Shown: positions 8,598 to 18,967, numbered from the stretch's first letter. The stretch is 59,523 nucleotides of DNA from JBBQAA01 sp038276395 (GCA_038276395.1 JBBQAA010000066.1:1-59523); one strand, 5' to 3'. The notes: generated from the letters alone by a model not told the origin. Program-made: numbers and translations.

Positions 8598-9818
8598 CTA
8601 CAGCCCCCGCGGCGCGTCCCCCCCGCGCAACGCCGCCACTCGCGCCGCCAGCGAGCCCTCCCCCACCGCAGCCCGCAGATCGTCCATCAGCCGCGCCGTG
8701 AAGTGCAGGTTGTGGAGGGTGAGGAGCCGCAGCCCGAGCTGATCCTTCGTGCGCAGCAGGTGGTTCAGGTACGCGCGCGAGTACGCCGGGCCGCAGGCCG
8801 GGCACGAGCAGCCCTCGAGCACGGGCTCGGGCGCGCGGCGAGAGCGCGCGTTGTCGAGGTAGAGCCGCCAGCGGCGCTCGGGGTCGGGCACGAGCGCGAC
8901 GCCGTGGCGGCCGAGCCGCGTCGGCATCGCGCAGTCGAAGGTGTCGATGCCGAGCTCGACGCCACGGATGAGGTCGTCGACGTCGCCGATGCCGAGCAGG
9001 TGGCGCGGGCGCTCGGGCACGAGCCGCTCGAGCTCGTCCACCGTCCAGTCCACGACCTCGTACATCTGCGCCTTGGACTCCCCGAGCGAACCGCCGATGG
9101 CGATCCCCGGGCAGTCGCGCGCGGCGACCGCCTGCGCCGAGGCGCGGCGGAGATCATCGTGCACGCCTCCCTGGACGATCCCGTAGAGCCGCTGCCCGGA
9201 GCCCGGCGCCTGCTCGCCCCACCACGCGACGCAGCGGTCGAGCCAGCGGTGCGTACGCTCGGTCGAGCGCGCGGTGTAGTCCCGCGTGACGTTGAACGGC
9301 GTGCACTCGTCGAAGGCGAGGACGATGTCCGAGCCGAGCTTTCGCTGGATGGCCATCGACTCCTCGGGCCCCATGAACAGCTCGTCGCCGTTCAGGTAGG
9401 AACGAAACGCCACCCCCTCCTCGGCGATGCCGAGGACCGAGCCCGCGCGCTCCACCCCGTGCGGCGAGCGACCCTTGACCTCGTCTGAGACGGTCCCGTG
9501 GCCCATCGAGAAGACCTGGAAGCCGCCGGAATCGGTGATGATCGGGCGCTCCCAGCGCATCAACGCGTGGAGGCCGCCGAGCGCGGCCACCGTGTCCTCC
9601 CCCGGCTGCAGGTGGAGATGGAAGGTGTTGCCGAGGACCATCTCGTAGCCGAGCGCCGCGACGTCGCGGTTCTCGAGACCCCGCACGGCGCCCTTGGTGG
9701 CCAGCGGCACGAAGGCCGGCGTGCGGACCTCGCCGTGGGCGAGACGGAGGACCCCTGCGCGGGCGCGCGGCCCGTCCCGGTGGCGAATCTCGAGCGTGGG
9801 CACGCCCGGCGGGGCCAC
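8598..9818 (-). CDS. tgt: Queuine/preQ1 tRNA-ribosyltransferase
   Basis: A tRNA-guanine transglycosylase of 406 residues that exchanges the wobble guanine of GUN anticodons for a queuosine precursor. DSGGFQVFS carries the substrate-binding Asp, IDTFDCAMPTR carries the nucleophile Asp, and the structural Zn site is CSCPACGP plus a His about 26 residues later (LLTLHNLHF). No queuosine synthesis genes (queC-F) are in the window. The gene is followed by a convergent 126-bp gap to the kinase. An 11-bp space separates it from the aldo/keto reductase gene upstream. Confidence 0.94.
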   Translation of the reverse strand: MAPPGVPTLEIRHRDGPRARAGVLRLAHGEVRTPAFVPLATKGAVRGLENRDVAALGYEMVLGNTFHLHLQPGEDTVAALGGLHALMRWERPIITDSGGFQVFSMGHGTVSDEVKGRSPHGVERAGSVLGIAEEGVAFRSYLNGDELFMGPEESMAIQRKLGSDIVLAFDECTPFNVTRDYTARSTERTHRWLDRCVAWWGEQAPGSGQRLYGIVQGGVHDDLRRASAQAVAARDCPGIAIGGSLGESKAQMYEVVDWTVDELERLVPERPRHLLGIGDVDDLIRGVELGIDTFDCAMPTRLGRHGVALVPDPERRWRLYLDNARSRRAPEPVLEGCSCPACGPAYSRAYLNHLLRTKDQLGLRLLTLHNLHFTARLMDDLRAAVGEGSLAARVAALRGGDAPRGL

Positions 9819-9828
9819 GCGCGCCGAG

Positions 9829-10685
9829 CTAGGGCCGGACGCCCGCGAGCGCGGCCCGCGCCTCGTCGTCCAGCTCGAGCTCGCCGGCGGCGACGTTCTC
9901 CTCGAGGTGGGCGACGGAGGCTGTGCCCGGGATGAGGAGGATCTCCGGCGCGTGGTCGAGCAGCCAGGCGAGGCCGACCTGGGCGGGCGTCGCGTCGAGG
10001 CGCGAGGCCTGCTCGGCGACCTCGGCCTGCTCGGTGACCTTCGGCATCCCGGGAAAGGCCGAGCCGAGCGGGAAGAAGGGCACGAAGGGGATCCCGTGCT
10101 CCCGGCAGGCGGCCAGCACCGGCGCGTGGCTCTGATCGACGAGCGAGAAGGCGTTCTGCACGCAGGCGATCTCCGTCGTGCGGAGCGCCTCGCCGAGCAG
10201 CTCCTCGGTGACGTTCGAGAGCCCGACGCCGCCGATCTTCCCCTCCTCGCGCAGGGCGATCATCTCGGCGAGCTGGCCCTCGAACGACTCGTCGGGCCCC
10301 GCGTGGGCCTCGTCCATGCGGCGGAGGTTGACGGCGTCGATGCGCTCGGCGCCAAGGGAGCGCAGGTTCTCCTCGACCGCGGAGCGCAGCTCGGCCGGCG
10401 TCTGGGCGGGGAGCCACCCGCCCTCGGAATCGGGCGCGCCCCGACCTTGGAGACGAGCACGAGGTCGTCCGGGTAGGGATGAAGCGCCTCGCGGATCAGC
10501 TCGTTGGCGACGTCCGGCCCGTAGAACTGCGCGGTGTCGATGTGGTTGACGCCGAGTTCGACGGCGCGGCGCAGGACGGCGAGCGCCTCCGCGCAGTCGC
10601 GCGGCGGGCCGAGCACGCCCGGACCGGGGAGCTGCATGGCGCCGAAGCCGACACGAGCGACCTCGCGGCCGGCGAGCGCGCTCAT
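9829..10685 (-). pseudogene. Aldo/keto reductase, one frameshift
   Basis: NADPH-dependent oxidoreductase of the AKR superfamily. From ATG 10685 the frame gives VARVGFGAMQLPG, VNHIDTAQFYGPD with catalytic Asp and Tyr, and DLVLVSKVGA with catalytic Lys, then goes out of frame near 10440. The next frame continues the AKR fold: AVEENLRSLGAERIDAVNLR, GKIGGVGLSN, QNAFSLVDQS and ILLIPGTASVAHLEEN, with a stop at 9829. One indel would restore about 285 residues. The start overlaps the MarR stop (ATGA), so this is a regulator-enzyme pair. It could be a single sequencing error rather than a dead gene. Confidence 0.8.
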
Positions 10686-11155
10686 GCCGCGGCGCCGGGC
10701 ACGACGCGCTCCCACCAGGCCGCGAGCTGGGCGAGCTCCTCGGCGTCGAAGTGGGAGTGAAAGCGGCGGCGGACCCCGTCCCGATGAGTCGGGCGCGCCT
10801 CGGTGAGCCGCGCACGGCCCTTCTCCGTGAGCACGGCGTAGGCGCCGCGGGCGTCCGTCGGGCACGAGGCGCGGCAGAGCAGCTCGTCGCGCTCCAGGCG
10901 ATCGACGAGGCGGGTCAGCCCCGAGCGGGAGAGCAGGACGGCGTCGGCCAGGTCGCGCATCCGCATCTTCGCGCCGGGCGCGTCGGCCAGGCTCAACAGC
11001 ACGTCGTAGGAGGAGAGCGGCAGGCCGTGGGCGGCCTCGAGCTCGGCGTCGAGCTCGGTCATGAGCGCGGCGTGGGTGCGGAGCAGCCCGCGCCAGGCGG
11101 CGAGCTCGGCGGGGGTGAAGGCGGAGGCCGGAGGGGTCCGCGTGGTTCCTTGCAT
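10682..11155 (-). CDS. MarR-family transcriptional regulator
   Basis: A 157-residue winged-helix repressor. The domain order is typical: N-terminal dimer helix, PLSSYDVLLSLADAPG, the recognition-helix region MRMRDLADAVLLSRSGLTRL, the wing with CRASCPTDARGAYAVLTEKG, and a C-terminal dimer helix. I prefer ATG 11155 to an upstream GTG at 11179 because a TACCCT box lies 8 nt before it and a near-palindrome spans it. It is coupled by ATGA overlap to the aldo/keto reductase, its likely target. Two or three Cys in the wing might allow redox sensing, but that is a guess. Confidence 0.88.
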   Translation of the reverse strand: MQGTTRTPPASAFTPAELAAWRGLLRTHAALMTELDAELEAAHGLPLSSYDVLLSLADAPGAKMRMRDLADAVLLSRSGLTRLVDRLERDELLCRASCPTDARGAYAVLTEKGRARLTEARPTHRDGVRRRFHSHFDAEELAQLAAWWERVVPGAAA

Positions 11156-11169
11156 ACGCAACAAGGGTA
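11150..11169 (-). promoter_or_regulatory. marR promoter box and candidate operator
   Basis: TTGCATACGCAA (11150-11161) is a 12-bp dyad with TTGC/GCAA arms, a form common for MarR operators, and it includes the start codon at 11155. On the minus strand TACCCT (11169-11164) precedes the ATG by 8 nt. Binding there would block a leaderless promoter, giving autoregulation. Confidence 0.5.
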
Positions 11170-11195
11170 GCGGGAACACGACGGGAACCGGGCGT

Positions 11196-12680
11196 TCAGG
11201 CGAGCAGCGAGCGGCCGGTCATCGCCGCCGGCTGCTCCAGCCCGAGCAGCGCGAGCACCGTCGGCGCGACGTCGGCGAGCACGCCGCCGTCGCGCAGCGC
11301 GAGGTCCGCGTCGGTGACGAGGAACGGCACCGGGTTCAGCGAGTGCGAGGTGTCGGGCGAGCCGTCCTCCTCGAGCATCTCCTCGGCGTTGCCGTGGTCG
11401 GCGGTGACGAGGGCGACGCCGCCGGTCTCGCGCACCGCGGCGAGCACGTCGCCGAGGCCGGCGTCGTCCGTCTCCACGGCGCGGACCGCGGCGGGGATGA
11501 CGCCCGTGTGGCCGACCATGTCGGCGTTGGCGAAGTTGATGATCCCGAAGCCGTAGCCACCGTCCCGCCACGCCTCGATGAACGCCTCCGCCGCCTCGGG
11601 CGCGCTCATCTCCGGCTGCTCGTCGTAGGTGGCGACCTCGCGCGGGGAGGGGACGAGTCGACGGTCCTCCCCCGCGGCCGCCTCCTCCTCTCCCCCACCG
11701 AAGAAGTACGTCACGTGCGGGTACTTCTCCGTCTCGGCGACGTGGAGCTGGCGCCTCCCGGCCGCCGCGACGACGGCGGTGAGCGTCGTCTCCGGGCGCT
11801 CAGGGGAGAACAGGACCGGGTAGGGCCAGCCGGCCTCGTACTCGGTCATGCCGGCGTAGCGCTCGACCCCCGGGTCGTCGGCGAGCGCCTCGGTGAGTTG
11901 GCGCATCCGGTCCGGGCGAAAGTTGAAGGCGATGACGGAGTCCCGCGCGGGGTCGATCCTCGCCTCCTCGCCGACCGTGGTCGGCGGGACGAACTCGTCG
12001 GTCTCCTCACGCGCGTAGGCGGCGCGGAGCGCCTCCGGTCCCGAGCCCGCGCGGTGCTCCGCCTGCCCGTCCACGAGCAGGGCGCGGGCCTTCTCGGTGC
12101 GCTCCTCGCGGGAGTCGCGGTCCATCGCGAAGTAGCGCCCGATGACCGTGCCGATCCGGCCCGTGCCCGCCTCGGCCATCCAGCCCTCGACGCGCTCGAG
12201 GAACTCCTCTCCGCTCTTCGGCGAGGTGTCGCGACCGTCGGTGAAGGCGTGGAGCACGAGGTCCTCGACCCCGGCCTCGCCGGCGATGCGGATGAGCGCC
12301 TGGAGGTGCTTCGGGCCCGAGTGCACGCCGCCGTCGGAGGTCAGGCCGATCAGGTGCACGCGCCGGGCGTCGGCCAGCGCGGCGCGAAGCACCTCGTTCT
12401 CCCCGAGCGTTCCCTGCTCGACCGCCTCGTCGATGCGCGTCAGGTCCTGCTTGACGACGGCGCCCGCGCCGAGGTTCAGGTGGCCGACCTCGGAGTTGCC
12501 CATCTGCCCCTCGGGCAGGCCGACGGCGGGGCCGCCGGCGTCGAGCGTCGTGTGGGGGAACTCGTCCCACAGCGCGTCGAAGACCGGGGTCTCGGCCTGG
12601 GCGACGGCGTTCCCCGGGCCGGGGTCGGCCAGGCCCCAGCCGTCGAGCACGACCAGGCAGACGGCCCGGCCCTCGGCCAT
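11196..12680 (-). CDS. gpmI: 2,3-bisphosphoglycerate-independent phosphoglycerate mutase
   Basis: Alkaline-phosphatase-superfamily enzyme interconverting 3- and 2-phosphoglycerate with a phospho-Ser intermediate; 494 residues. LVVLDGWGL gives the first metal Asp, GQMGNSEVGHLNLGAG holds the catalytic Ser, IINFANADMVGHTG and LVTADHGNAEEM give the Mn ligands. FAMDRDSREERTEKAR is slightly shorter than the usual FAMDRD-x-RWxR segment. It is the last gene of the gap-pgk-tpiA-gpmI operon, its ATG overlapping the tpiA stop by 1 nt (TGATG). The next gene downstream is the MarR gene on the same strand, 41 bp away. Confidence 0.95.
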   Translation of the reverse strand: MAEGRAVCLVVLDGWGLADPGPGNAVAQAETPVFDALWDEFPHTTLDAGGPAVGLPEGQMGNSEVGHLNLGAGAVVKQDLTRIDEAVEQGTLGENEVLRAALADARRVHLIGLTSDGGVHSGPKHLQALIRIAGEAGVEDLVLHAFTDGRDTSPKSGEEFLERVEGWMAEAGTGRIGTVIGRYFAMDRDSREERTEKARALLVDGQAEHRAGSGPEALRAAYAREETDEFVPPTTVGEEARIDPARDSVIAFNFRPDRMRQLTEALADDPGVERYAGMTEYEAGWPYPVLFSPERPETTLTAVVAAAGRRQLHVAETEKYPHVTYFFGGGEEEAAAGEDRRLVPSPREVATYDEQPEMSAPEAAEAFIEAWRDGGYGFGIINFANADMVGHTGVIPAAVRAVETDDAGLGDVLAAVRETGGVALVTADHGNAEEMLEEDGSPDTSHSLNPVPFLVTDADLALRDGGVLADVAPTVLALLGLEQPAAMTGRSLLA

Positions 12681-13447
12681 CAGCGCGGAGCGGCCTCGGC
12701 GATGGCCGCGAGCTCCCCGGGATCGAGGCTCGCGCCGCCCACGAGCGCGCCGTCGACGTCCGGCAGCCCCAGCAGCTCCTCGGCGTTCTCGGGCTTGACC
12801 GAGCCGCCGTAGAGGATCCGCACCGCCTCGGCCGCCTCCGCGGAGAACCCGTCGACGAGTGCGCGCACGAAGGCGATCGCCTCCTGCGCCTGCTCCGCCG
12901 TGGCCGAGCGGCCCGAGCCGATCGCCCAGATCGGCTCATAGGCGATGACGACCTCGGGCAGCCGCTCACCCGGCACCTTGGCCAGCGCCTCCTGCACTTG
13001 GTGGCGGAGCTTGCGTTCGGTGTCCCCGGCGTCGCGCTCCTCCTCGGTCTCCCCCACGCACAGGACGGGCCGCAGGCCCGCGGCGAGCGCGCGCGGGACC
13101 TTGGCCTGCAGCGCCCGGTCGGTCTCGCCGAAGAGCTGCCGGCGCTCGGAGTGGCCGAGGACGACGCCGGGGACGTCGAGCTCCGCCAGCATCTCGGCCG
13201 AGACCTCGCCGGTGAAGGCGCCGGTCGGCGCCTCGTGCATCGTCTGGGCGTAGACCTCGACCCGCGAGCCGCGCGTCGAGTCGACCATCGCGCCGAGGGC
13301 GGTGAAGACGGGGGCGACCCCCACCTGCACGCCTTCGGTGGAGGACACGCGGGGCAGGAAGGAGGCGATGAACGTCTCCGCCTCGGCGATCGTCTTGTGC
13401 ATCTTCCAGTTGCCGATGACGAGGGGGGTGCGCTTGGCGTCGCTCAC
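12680..13447 (-). CDS. tpiA: Triose-phosphate isomerase
   Basis: A 255-residue TIM barrel. The GTG start at 13447 overlaps the pgk stop (GTGA) and gives the expected VIGNWKMHKT N-terminus with catalytic Lys. The catalytic His is in VVLGHSERRQLFGE, the catalytic Glu in VIAYEPIWAIGSG, and the phosphate-binding loop is ILYGGSVKPEN. A longer in-frame N-terminal extension has no resemblance to TIM and was rejected. It sits in the glycolytic operon between pgk and gpmI. Confidence 0.96.
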   Translation of the reverse strand: MSDAKRTPLVIGNWKMHKTIAEAETFIASFLPRVSSTEGVQVGVAPVFTALGAMVDSTRGSRVEVYAQTMHEAPTGAFTGEVSAEMLAELDVPGVVLGHSERRQLFGETDRALQAKVPRALAAGLRPVLCVGETEEERDAGDTERKLRHQVQEALAKVPGERLPEVVIAYEPIWAIGSGRSATAEQAQEAIAFVRALVDGFSAEAAEAVRILYGGSVKPENAEELLGLPDVDGALVGGASLDPGELAAIAEAAPR

Positions 13448-14603
13448 GAGAGCGCCTTTACCCCGGGAAGCTCCTTCCCCTCCATCAGCTCGAGCGACGC
13501 CCCGCCGCCCGTGGAGAGGTGGGTGACCGAGTCGGCGAGGCCGAAGCGGGCGAGCGCGGCGGCCGAGTCGCCCCCGCCGACGACCGTCGTGCCCGGGCAC
13601 GCGGCGACCGCCTCGGCCACGGCGCGGGTGCCCGCGGCGAAGGGCTCGAGCTCGAAGGCGCCCATCGGGCCGTTCCAGAAGACCGTGCCCGCGCCGCGGA
13701 CGGTCTCCGCGTAGGCGGCCGCCGTCCGCGGGCCGACGTCGAGTCCCATCCAGCCGTCGGGAACCTCGACGCCGTCGAGCTCCCGGCGCTCGGCCCCGGC
13801 GTCGAACTCGTCGGCGATGACGAGGTCCTCGGGGAGGCGGAGCCGGCCGCCGGCGTCAGACTCGAGCGCCCGGCGCGCGGGCTCAACGCCCTCCTGCTCG
13901 CACATGGAGTCGCCGATCGAGTGGCCCTGGGCGGCGAGAAACGGAAAGCACATGGCGCCGCCGATGAGGATCGCGTCGGCGCGGCCGAGGAAGGCCTCGA
14001 TGACGCCCACCTTGTCGGTCACCTTGGCGCCGCCGATGACGGCGACGAGCGGGCACTCGGGTTCGGCGAGGATCTGCGTGAGCGTCTCGACCTCGCGCCG
14101 GAGCAGGAAACCCGCGCCCCTCTCGGCCACGTGCCGCGTGATCTCTTCGACGCTCGCGTGAGCGCGATGCGCCGCGCCGAAGGCGTCGCCCACGTAGACG
14201 TCGCACAGCCGCGCCAGCTCGGCGGCGAAACCGGCGTCGTTGGCGGTCTCCCCCGGCTCGTAGCGAAGGTTCTCGAGCACGAGGACGTCGCCCGGCGCGA
14301 GGTTCTGCGCGAGTGCCTCGACCTCCGGCCCGACGACACCGGGCGCAAGCGTCACGTCGGCGCCCGTCAGCTCGGCCAGGCGGTCGGCGGCCGGGCGGAG
14401 CGAGAGCTTGGGGTCGCGCTCCTCCGGACGGCCGAGGTGGGAGGCGAGGATGACCCGGGCGCCGCGCTCGCGCAGCGCCTCGATGGTCGGAAGGGCGGCG
14501 CGGATGCGGGCGTCGTCGGCCACCTTCCCATCCTCCAGCGGCACGTTGAAGTCGACGCGGACGAGGACCCGCCGGCCCTCGACCGCGAGCTCGTCGAGAC
14601 CCC

Positions 14604-14607
<4 letters not shown>
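13444..14607 (-). CDS. pgk: Phosphoglycerate kinase
   Basis: A 387-residue two-domain kinase transferring phosphate from 1,3-bisphosphoglycerate to ADP. The substrate site reads VLVRVDFNVPLEDG near the N-terminus and ILASHLGRPE follows. The hinge and nucleotide regions show LVAVIGGAKVTDKVGV, TVFWNGPMGAFE and VVGGGDSAAAL. GTG 14607 overlaps the gap stop by 4 bp. All canonical residues are present. Confidence 0.97.
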
Positions 14608-15611
<1,004 letters not shown>

Positions 15612-15666
15612 GCGCCCGGCTCCTTTCTCGCGGTTCTCGCGGTTCTCGCGGCGGTTATCGGTTCGG

Positions 15667-15688
15667 GGGACAGGACGAAGCCTGTCCC
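15667..15688. terminator. Perfect 8-bp stem-loop between VOC gene and gap
   Basis: GGGACAGG-ACGAAG-CCTGTCCC forms an 8-bp GC-rich stem with a 6-nt loop, 20 nt after the VOC stop codon on the minus strand. No T tract follows. It could end the uvrC-rapZ-VOC transcript before the gap promoter, or be a repetitive extragenic palindrome. A tandem of three CGCGGTTCT-like units lies next to it (15631-15655). Confidence 0.45.
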
Positions 15689-15707
15689 GAAGCAGGGCCT
15701 GACCCTA

Positions 15708-16076
15708 TCACCGGGTCGGGGCCACGAGCTCGACCCGGAGACCGTCCGGATCGGCCAGGTAGGCGGCGTAGTAACCCTCCCCGTAAGGCGGCCGGAGCCC
15801 GGGCGCGCCGAGGTCCCGGCCGCCGTGGGCGAGCCCCGCGGCGTGCGCCTCCTCGACGGCGATCCGCCCCCGGGTGGCGAGGGCCAGATGCCCGTAGGCG
15901 GGCGCCGGATGGGCGCGCGAGGTGATCCACAGCTCGGGCTCCGTCACCCCCCAGGCCACGGCGTGCGGGGACTCCACGAGCCGCCGCGCGCCGATCGGGA
16001 ACAGGACGGCGTCGTAGAAGCGCGCTGAGCGGGCGAGGTCAGAGACCTCGAAGCCCGCGTGGTGCAGGAGGCTCAC
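15708..16076 (-). CDS. VOC/glyoxalase-superfamily protein
   Basis: A 122-residue protein of one VOC module pair. It starts at GTG 16076, overlapping the rapZ stop (GTGA), and reads VSLLHHAGFEVSDLARSARFYDAVLFPIG, the classic first beta-alpha-beta unit. The second unit ends GYYAAYLADPDGLRVELVAP. Metal ligand positions (first His in LLHHAGFEV, His in AYGHLALAT, Glu in RVELVAP) are kept. Substrate unknown: glyoxalase I, dioxygenases and drug-binding proteins share this fold. Co-transcribed with uvrC and rapZ. Confidence 0.85.
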   Translation of the reverse strand: MSLLHHAGFEVSDLARSARFYDAVLFPIGARRLVESPHAVAWGVTEPELWITSRAHPAPAYGHLALATRGRIAVEEAHAAGLAHGGRDLGAPGLRPPYGEGYYAAYLADPDGLRVELVAPTR

Positions 16077-17014
16077 GCCCCGCGCTGCGAGCGCTCGACG
16101 TCGCGGTGCTCGACGACGACGGCGAGGTCCTCGGAATCCAGGAAGCGGGTCCCGAGGCAGTCGGCCACGGCCACCGAGCGGTGGCGCCCCCCGGTGCAGC
16201 CGATGGCGACGACGAGGTGCGCCTTTCCCTCCCCCACGTAGCGCGGCAGCAGGTAGTCCAGCAGCTCGCCGACGCGGGCGCAGAACTCGTCGAGCCCGCC
16301 GTCCTGGTTGGCGTAGGCGACGACGCGCGGGTCGTGGCCCGTGAGCGGGCGCAGGTGCTCCTCGTAGTGCGGGTTGGGGAGGAAGCGGCAGTCGAAGAGC
16401 AGGTCGGCGTCGCGCGCCGGGCCGTGCTTGAAGCCGAAGGACTGGAAGGTCACGGCCAGCCGCCCCGTGGCCGGCGTGCGCAGGAGGTCGTCGATGATCC
16501 ACCGCCGCAGCTTCGCCGCCGACAGGCCGTCGGTGTGGATCACGCGGTCGGCGCGGTCGCGCAGCGGCGCGAGCAGCGCGCTCTCGGCGGCGATCGCGCC
16601 CTCGACCGTGCCGGCCACGGCCAGCGGGTGACGGCGCCGGGTCTCCTTGAAGCGGGTGAGCAGGGTGTCGGGCTCGGCCTCGAGCAGGAGCAGGCGGTAG
16701 GGCATCTCGCCCGCGTCGAGCTCGTCGAGCACGGCGGAGAGCCCGTCGAAGTGGTCCCCACCGCGAGCGTCGCAGACGACGGCGGCGCGCTCGACCTTCG
16801 AGCCCTCGTGGGTGAATAGCTCGGAGAGCGAGGCGATCATCTTCGGCGGCAGGTTGTCCACGCAGAAGTAGCCGTGGTCCTCGAAGACGGCCATCGCCGT
16901 CGACTTACCCGCGCCGGAGAAGCCGGTGATGATGACGAGGTCCTCGAGCGGCGAGGCGGGCGCGGGCGCGTCCTTGCGATGCAGGCGGAGGCCCCGCGGC
17001 TTCGACACGGCCAT
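16073..17014 (-). CDS. rapZ: RapZ-family nucleotide-binding protein (YvcJ)
   Basis: A 313-residue RapZ/YvcJ homologue. The Walker A loop is VIITGFSGAGKST, followed by FEDHGYFCVDNLPP, typical of the family. The C-terminal half carries FQSFGFKHGPARDADLLFDCRFLPNP and GCTGGRHRSVAVAD, the domain that in E. coli RapZ binds GlmZ RNA. In Gram-positives the family is linked to cell-wall precursor control and competence. I start at ATG 17014; an upstream start at 17065 would overlap uvrC. The neighbour uvrC is the usual one, but yvcK and whiA are absent. Confidence 0.93.
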   Translation of the reverse strand: MAVSKPRGLRLHRKDAPAPASPLEDLVIITGFSGAGKSTAMAVFEDHGYFCVDNLPPKMIASLSELFTHEGSKVERAAVVCDARGGDHFDGLSAVLDELDAGEMPYRLLLLEAEPDTLLTRFKETRRRHPLAVAGTVEGAIAAESALLAPLRDRADRVIHTDGLSAAKLRRWIIDDLLRTPATGRLAVTFQSFGFKHGPARDADLLFDCRFLPNPHYEEHLRPLTGHDPRVVAYANQDGGLDEFCARVGELLDYLLPRYVGEGKAHLVVAIGCTGGRHRSVAVADCLGTRFLDSEDLAVVVEHRDVERSQRGA

Positions 17015-17048
17015 CTCGACAGTGTTCCGGTTGGAGCGGACGGTCAGG

Positions 17049-18914
17049 TTACGAGGGCGTGACAACTTTGTTCAACCGACCGTAGAGCTCGCGGGCGACC
17101 TTCCCGGGGATCCCCGGCACGGATTCGAGCTCGTCGCGCGAGGCGGCGATGACGGCGTCGGGCGAGCCGAAGTGCTTGAGCAGCGCGCGCTTGCGCGCCG
17201 GGCCGACCCCCGGCAGCTCGTCGAGGATGGACTGGGTCATCTGCTGGTCGCGCCGCGAGCGGTGGTGGGTGATGGCGAAGCGGTGCGCCTCGTCGCGGAC
17301 GCGCTGCAGGAGCTGGAGCTCCGGCGTGTCGTGGTCGAGGAGGAGCGGACGGGCGCGACCGGGGATGAACACCTCTTCGATCCGCTTGGCCAGGGAGATC
17401 ACCGTCACCCCGCGCGCGCGGAAGGGGCCGAGTGCGTCGAGCCCGGCCGCGAGCTGCCCTTTTCCCCCGTCGATCACGATCACGCCCGGCAGCGCGGCGA
17501 AGGAGGCGTCGCGGCTCGCGTCGTGCTCGGAGACGTCCTCGGCCGCGGCGTAGCGCGCGTAGCGGCGGCCGAGCACCTCGCGCATCGCGGCGAAGTCGTC
17601 GGGCACGCCCTCCTCGTTCCCTCGCACCTTGAAGCGGCGGTAGTCGGACTTCTTCGGCGCGCCGCCCTCGAAGACGACCATCGAGGCGACGGTGTTCGTC
17701 CCCATGAGCGTCGAGATGTCGAAGCACTCGATCCGGAGCGGGACGGTGTCGAGGCCGAGCGCGCGCTGGAGCCCGTCGAGCGCCTCGACGCGCGTCTGGC
17801 GGCGACGCTCGGACTTCAGCTTCTCCTGGTCGAGCTGGAGCCGGGCGTTGCGCTCGGCAAGGTCGAGGATCCGCCGCTTGTCCCCTCGCTCGGCCTCCCG
17901 CAGCTCGACCGGGCCGCCGCGCCGGGCCGCGAGCGCCTCCTGCAACGTCGGGTTGGCGACGCCGCGCTGCACGACGATCTGCGGCGGGATCGTCAGCGAG
18001 GAGGAGCCGTAGAACTGCAGCAGGAACGCCTCGGCGACCTCGAACAGGTCCCGGCCGGTCTCGTTGTCGAGGTAGAAGGACTGGCGGTCGGCCAGGACGC
18101 CGTCGCGGACCTGGAACACCTGGGCGTTGGCCTCCGTGCCGTCGAGCGCGATGGCCACGGCGTCCACCGTCCCCACCGCCTCGTTGGCCACGCGCTGGCG
18201 CTCGAGTAGGTGGCGGATCGCGGTCAGGCGGTTGCGCTCCCGCGCGGCGTCCTCGAAGCGCTGCTCGGCCGCGGCGCGGCGCATCCCCGCCTCGATCGTG
18301 CGCTCGATCGCCCGGTAGCGGCCGGAGAGGAAGTCGATGACGCCGCCGATGTCCTCCCGGTACTCCTCCCTGGTGGCGTAGCCGACGCAGGGGGCCTTGC
18401 AGCGCTTGATGTAGTAGTCGAGGCACGGGGAGCCCGAGCGGCGGCCGGGCTCCGGCCCTTCACAGGAGCGGAAGAGGAAGATCTTCCCGAGCAGGTCGAG
18501 CGTCTGGCGCACCCGCCCGGCGTTCGAGTAGGGCCCGAAGTAGGCGCGCTCGCGCCGGTGGCGCTCGCGCGTGAAGTACACGCGCGGGAAGTCCTCGTCG
18601 AGCGAGATCCCGATGTACGGATACGACTTGTCGTCGCGCAGGCGGACGTTGAAGCGCGGCTTGTAGCGGCGGATGAACTCCTGCTCGGAGAGCAGCGCCT
18701 CGGCGTCGGTCTCGACGACGAGCGTGTCGATCGCCTCGATCAGGGGCAGGAGGTCGCGGCCCGCCTTGGTCGAGGGGTTCGAGAAGTGCGAGGCGACCCG
18801 CTTGCGGATCGACTTCGCCTTGCCCACGTAGAGGACCCTCCCGCGCGCGTCGCGGAACAGGTAGACCCCGGGCTCATCCGGGAGGCTCCGGCGCTGCTCG
18901 GCGAGGTCGGGCAC
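17049..18914 (-). CDS. uvrC: UvrABC excinuclease subunit C
   Basis: A 621-residue nucleotide-excision-repair nuclease. Domains in order: GIY-YIG (DEPGVYLFRDARGRVLYVGK at the N-terminus), a Cys cluster (CLDYYIKRCKAPC), a UVR motif region around RFEDAARERNRL that contacts UvrB, the RNase H-like endonuclease (RIECFDISTLMGTNTVASMV, GVIVIDGGKGQL) and C-terminal helix-hairpin-helices (LDELPGVGPARKRALLKHFG, LESVPGIPGKVA). GTG 18914 is preceded by AGGGA at good distance. The longer in-frame extension upstream runs through the GNAT fragment and is not part of UvrC. Confidence 0.96.
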   Translation of the reverse strand: MPDLAEQRRSLPDEPGVYLFRDARGRVLYVGKAKSIRKRVASHFSNPSTKAGRDLLPLIEAIDTLVVETDAEALLSEQEFIRRYKPRFNVRLRDDKSYPYIGISLDEDFPRVYFTRERHRRERAYFGPYSNAGRVRQTLDLLGKIFLFRSCEGPEPGRRSGSPCLDYYIKRCKAPCVGYATREEYREDIGGVIDFLSGRYRAIERTIEAGMRRAAAEQRFEDAARERNRLTAIRHLLERQRVANEAVGTVDAVAIALDGTEANAQVFQVRDGVLADRQSFYLDNETGRDLFEVAEAFLLQFYGSSSLTIPPQIVVQRGVANPTLQEALAARRGGPVELREAERGDKRRILDLAERNARLQLDQEKLKSERRRQTRVEALDGLQRALGLDTVPLRIECFDISTLMGTNTVASMVVFEGGAPKKSDYRRFKVRGNEEGVPDDFAAMREVLGRRYARYAAAEDVSEHDASRDASFAALPGVIVIDGGKGQLAAGLDALGPFRARGVTVISLAKRIEEVFIPGRARPLLLDHDTPELQLLQRVRDEAHRFAITHHRSRRDQQMTQSILDELPGVGPARKRALLKHFGSPDAVIAASRDELESVPGIPGKVARELYGRLNKVVTPS

Positions 18915-18967
18915 GGTTTCCCTCAGGGTATGGCGGGCTCTTGCGCCGACTGCGCCGGGTGGGGAGG

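Noticed and set aside
15667..15688. Rho-independent terminator
   Set aside because: The stem is perfect but no T run follows on either strand, so I list it only as a stem-loop with modest confidence.
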